Assembly (NCBI RefSeq): GCF_002994745.2
Contig: NC_037088.1
Coordinates: 57,554,397-57,618,396, forward strand
Direction: 5' to 3'
Origin: Rosa chinensis
Lineage: Eukaryota; Streptophyta; Magnoliopsida; Rosales; Rosaceae
DNA length: 64,000 nucleotides
In this document: positions 61,231 to 64,000 of the stretch, in pieces
How positions within the stretch are numbered: the first letter of the stretch is position 1
Layout: each line of letters begins with the position of its first letter
Notes under the pieces: model-generated
What the model saw: the letters and a program-made list of their open reading frames with translations, nothing else
What the model was told of the DNA's origin: nothing
Databases searched by the model: none
Made by a program: the position numbers and the translations under genes

Positions 61231-64000
61231 AGGATCAAAGCTGATAGCCCACTTCATAATGTTATGTGTTTTTGATTCATGAACTGGTTTTTGGTATACC
61301 GTGATCACAAAATTTTGATTTTTTTTTTGACTGGGGGTGTTAAAGTTTGTTGCTTTTGATTGATGAAACATGCACTAGAGTCTGTAGCAGCTTTAGAAAC
61401 TTCATTTGGCAACTGGGTTTTTGGTTTCAATTTTTGCTTTTGAACATTGAAGTTTGATTTTTTGGTATCACTGTGCTAATGAAGTTTGGGGATGTTAGGG
61501 TTGGTTAGCTTAAATTTAATGGATTGGGTGATAGGAACTTCATTTGGCTATTGGATTTTTGGTTTCAGTATCTGCTTCTGAACGTTTAATTATGGGGATC
61601 ATAAAGTCTTAATCTTCTGGTATGCTAATGAAGTTTGGGGGTATTACAGTTGGTTAGCTTGGATTTGTTGAATTGGGCTCTACAGTCTATAACAACTCTG
61701 AATTGGTTTTTTTGTTTTTTTTTTTTGTTTCTTTGTTTGTTTTAGTATCTGCTTCTGAACATTGTGGTTCTGTTGGGTCCTGCTCCTTTTGTGTATATGA
61801 TTGTTAATTGTTACTGCTCTGGTTGATCAGAAATTAGAGAGATGAAGAAAGAGAAAAGCTAGAATCTTAGTTCTAGTTAGTGGTCATATTCAAGTTCAAA
61901 GTGAGAAAAGAAATTCTGAGTTCAAAGATTCGATCGTTGTTCTGTTTCACTTTTGTCAAAAGGAAATGGGTTAGATTCCATGTGTTTTGCTTTAGAGAGG
62001 AATATCAAGAGAAGAAAGGCACAATCATTTTTCTTGATTTCTGTCATTTTCTAAGATTCATTCAGTGATTGATGCTTGTATTCGAGATCAATTAAGAATA
62101 AGATTGAGTGGGCAAGCTGGTTTTCATACACCCTTTAATTATTATTTACTACTCTGTAGAGGGAGATTTGTATTATTCTCTAAAGTGCAATGGAGCTTGT
62201 ATATTATCTCCTTAATTGGGGAATGGGAATAGCTTTCAAATCCTTTTCATCTATTGACTGAACCTCTAATACCATGTTAAATTTGGATTACCATCGTAGT
62301 TGAGAACTTAAGATTCCAAGGAATGTGCCAATGCTGTATTATTACCAAACTAATTATTTGCTCTTCAAAGTTATCGAATACCTAAATTGAACTTTTAATA
62401 TGGAAAATGGGTAACCAACATTAGCCTTATTACTGATTGCACTGTAATATTGTAGAGTTTTGTTTAGAGCTTTTACATGTATCATGTTCTCGAGGTTGAT
62501 ATCTTATATTGCTTGTTTAGGGAATTCTAATAGCAATGTCATCTGTCTCAGTGTCTTCAACTCCTCGAACAGAGGGTGAAATCTTGATGTCTTCCAACCT
62601 GATGAACTTCTTCTTTATTGAACTGAAAACAGCCACAAGGAACTTTCGTCCTGACAGTATGATGGGTGAAGGCGGATTTGGTTGTGTTTTTAAGGGCTGG
62701 GTTGATGAGAATGCATTAACAGCTGCCAAGCATGGTACTGGAATGGTTATTGCTGTGAAGAGGCTTAACCAAGAAGGTCTCCAGGGTCACAAGGAATGGT
62801 TGGTGAGTATTACTCTCTCCTTCATTTGCTTGCGTTCACTTCCCTGATATAGTGATATATCATTCATTCTTTCTTGGTATCCCCAAAACTGGAATTTCCT
62901 CATACAAATGGACTAATAGAGAGTGGCATAATCAAAAATTGGAGAATGTCTTAGACATTGGTTTTCAATTGATTGGAGTTGAAGGGCAATGTATGACATA
63001 ATCTTATTGTTTCTTGCTCCTGAATAGTTGCAACAAATAGATAAAATTACATGTAATATTCCAGGAGTGATTCGTTAACTTTGTGTTTCTTCTTGACCTA
63101 CAGACAGAAATCAACTATCTTGGACAGCTCCGACACTCAAATCTTGTGAAGCTGATTGGTTATTGCTTGGATGCTTGGAGGATGACCACCGGCTTCTGGT
63201 GTATGAATTCATGTCTCGTGGCAGCTTGGACAATCATCTATTTAGAAGTGAGTTATGAACTTCCTTCACTTTTTGGACCTTTACTCTTGTGTAAATACCA
63301 TCAACATAAGGGATCCAAATTTGGTGTATGAAATATAGATTTAGGATGACTAACCTGTTATTGGAACAGGGGCTTCTTACTTTCAACCACTGTCGTGGTC
63401 CCTTCATATGAAGATTGCTCTTGGTACTGCTGAGGGTCTAGCATTTCTTCACAGTGATGAGGCAAAAGTGATCTATCAGGACTTTAAAACTTTTAATATC
63501 CTGTTGGATTCAGTAAGTGAAATGTGTAATTTTTGAACTTTATGCTTCTAGAAAACTTCTAATAGACTTGCTCACAATCTTTTTTTTTTTTTTTTTGGGG
63601 GGGGGGGGGGGGAATAACAGGCCTGCAATGCCAAACTCTCTGATTTTGGTTTAGCCAAGGATGGACCAGCAGGTGATAAAAGCCACGTCTCAACAAGGGT
63701 CATGGGGACATATAGGTATGCGGCTCCTGAGTATATGGCCACTGGTACTTTAATTTACAGAAAGGGGCTATTTATGAATGCACATATTCTGTTCCTTGCA
63801 GAAGATTTTGCACATGTCATAAACTACGTGTATCATTCTTCCATTCAGTAGTTCTCCCAACCAAAGCCAGGCCTATTTCATTTTGGAAAAGGGTATTTAG
63901 TGACATGGGCAGTGAAATCCTCCATTCTGACGCGGTTTTTTTTTTTTTTTTTTTTTACACACAGAAGTGGTTGATTTCTCATTTTCTTCACTTCTACTCA
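61231..64000 (+). pseudogene. RLCK copy 9: partial duplicate of copy 1, disrupted, runs off the window
   Basis: Collinear with 28385-31150, introns included, so a recent DNA duplication. It starts inside copy 1's exon 1, so MGSCFS is missing, and the exon 1 donor is changed from gtatgt to ttatgt. The remaining exons are 62521-62802, 63104-63247, 63370-63512 and 63621-63744. Exon 2 lost 2 nt, which creates an ATG (62536) that could begin MSSVSV... in the kinase frame. Exon 3 has an 8-nt insertion (CLDAW...) that shifts frame. The catalytic YRD is YQD, TSN is TFN, and TYGYAAPE is TYRYAAPE. The final exon would lie beyond the window. Confidence 0.88.

Overview
This is a stretch of nuclear DNA from a flowering plant. 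Three things point there: GT-AG introns, a cytosolic triosephosphate isomerase gene split into nine exons, and an array of PBL/APK1-type receptor-like cytoplasmic kinase (RLCK) genes. It is AT-rich and full of eudicot-type transposons. I think Rosaceae is plausible, but the sequence alone does not prove it.

Layout. Bases 1-6,100 hold a small methyl-CpG-binding-domain (MBD) gene (4,553-6,080). Its upstream DNA carries a poly(A) retroposon, a gene-capturing Mutator-like element (MULE) and a Tourist-like MITE. Parts of this upstream DNA are repeated downstream of the gene (6,349-6,890) without those insertions, so the repeat records the sites before insertion. Bases 6,900-22,440 are a transposon nest. 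A hAT element is followed by a degenerate Ty1/copia element on the minus strand (7,688-19,804). The copia element was hit twice by the same long LTR in opposite orientations. One of those LTRs was then hit by a hAT element that carries a resistance-gene-like fragment. After a second MITE comes a mosaic with a copy of TPI exon 2, then a third hAT.

Bases 23,337-26,087 are the intact TPI gene. From 28,364 to the end runs a tandem RLCK array. Copy 1 looks like a normal, acylated, active PBL kinase. Copies 2 and 3 have open frames but have a new N-terminal exon in place of the acylation signal. Copy 2 lost catalytic residues, and copy 3 has a doubled activation-segment motif. Copies 4-9 are broken. 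Copy 4 keeps only the new N-terminal exon, followed in splice phase by a decayed partial copy of an extra-large G protein (XLG). Copy 5 is riddled with catalytic losses and a stop. Copies 6 and 7 lost exons. Copy 8 is an N-terminal stub. Copy 9 is a recent partial duplicate of copy 1 that runs off the window.

How it works together: TPI is glycolytic housekeeping. The RLCK array looks like a birth-and-death immune-signalling cluster, with W-box motifs (the WRKY binding site) recurring upstream of several copies. The most unusual items are the new N-terminal module shared by copies 2-6 and 8, the open-frame pseudokinase, the activation-segment duplication and the RLCK-XLG chimera. No CRISPR arrays, operons, tRNA or rRNA genes were seen.
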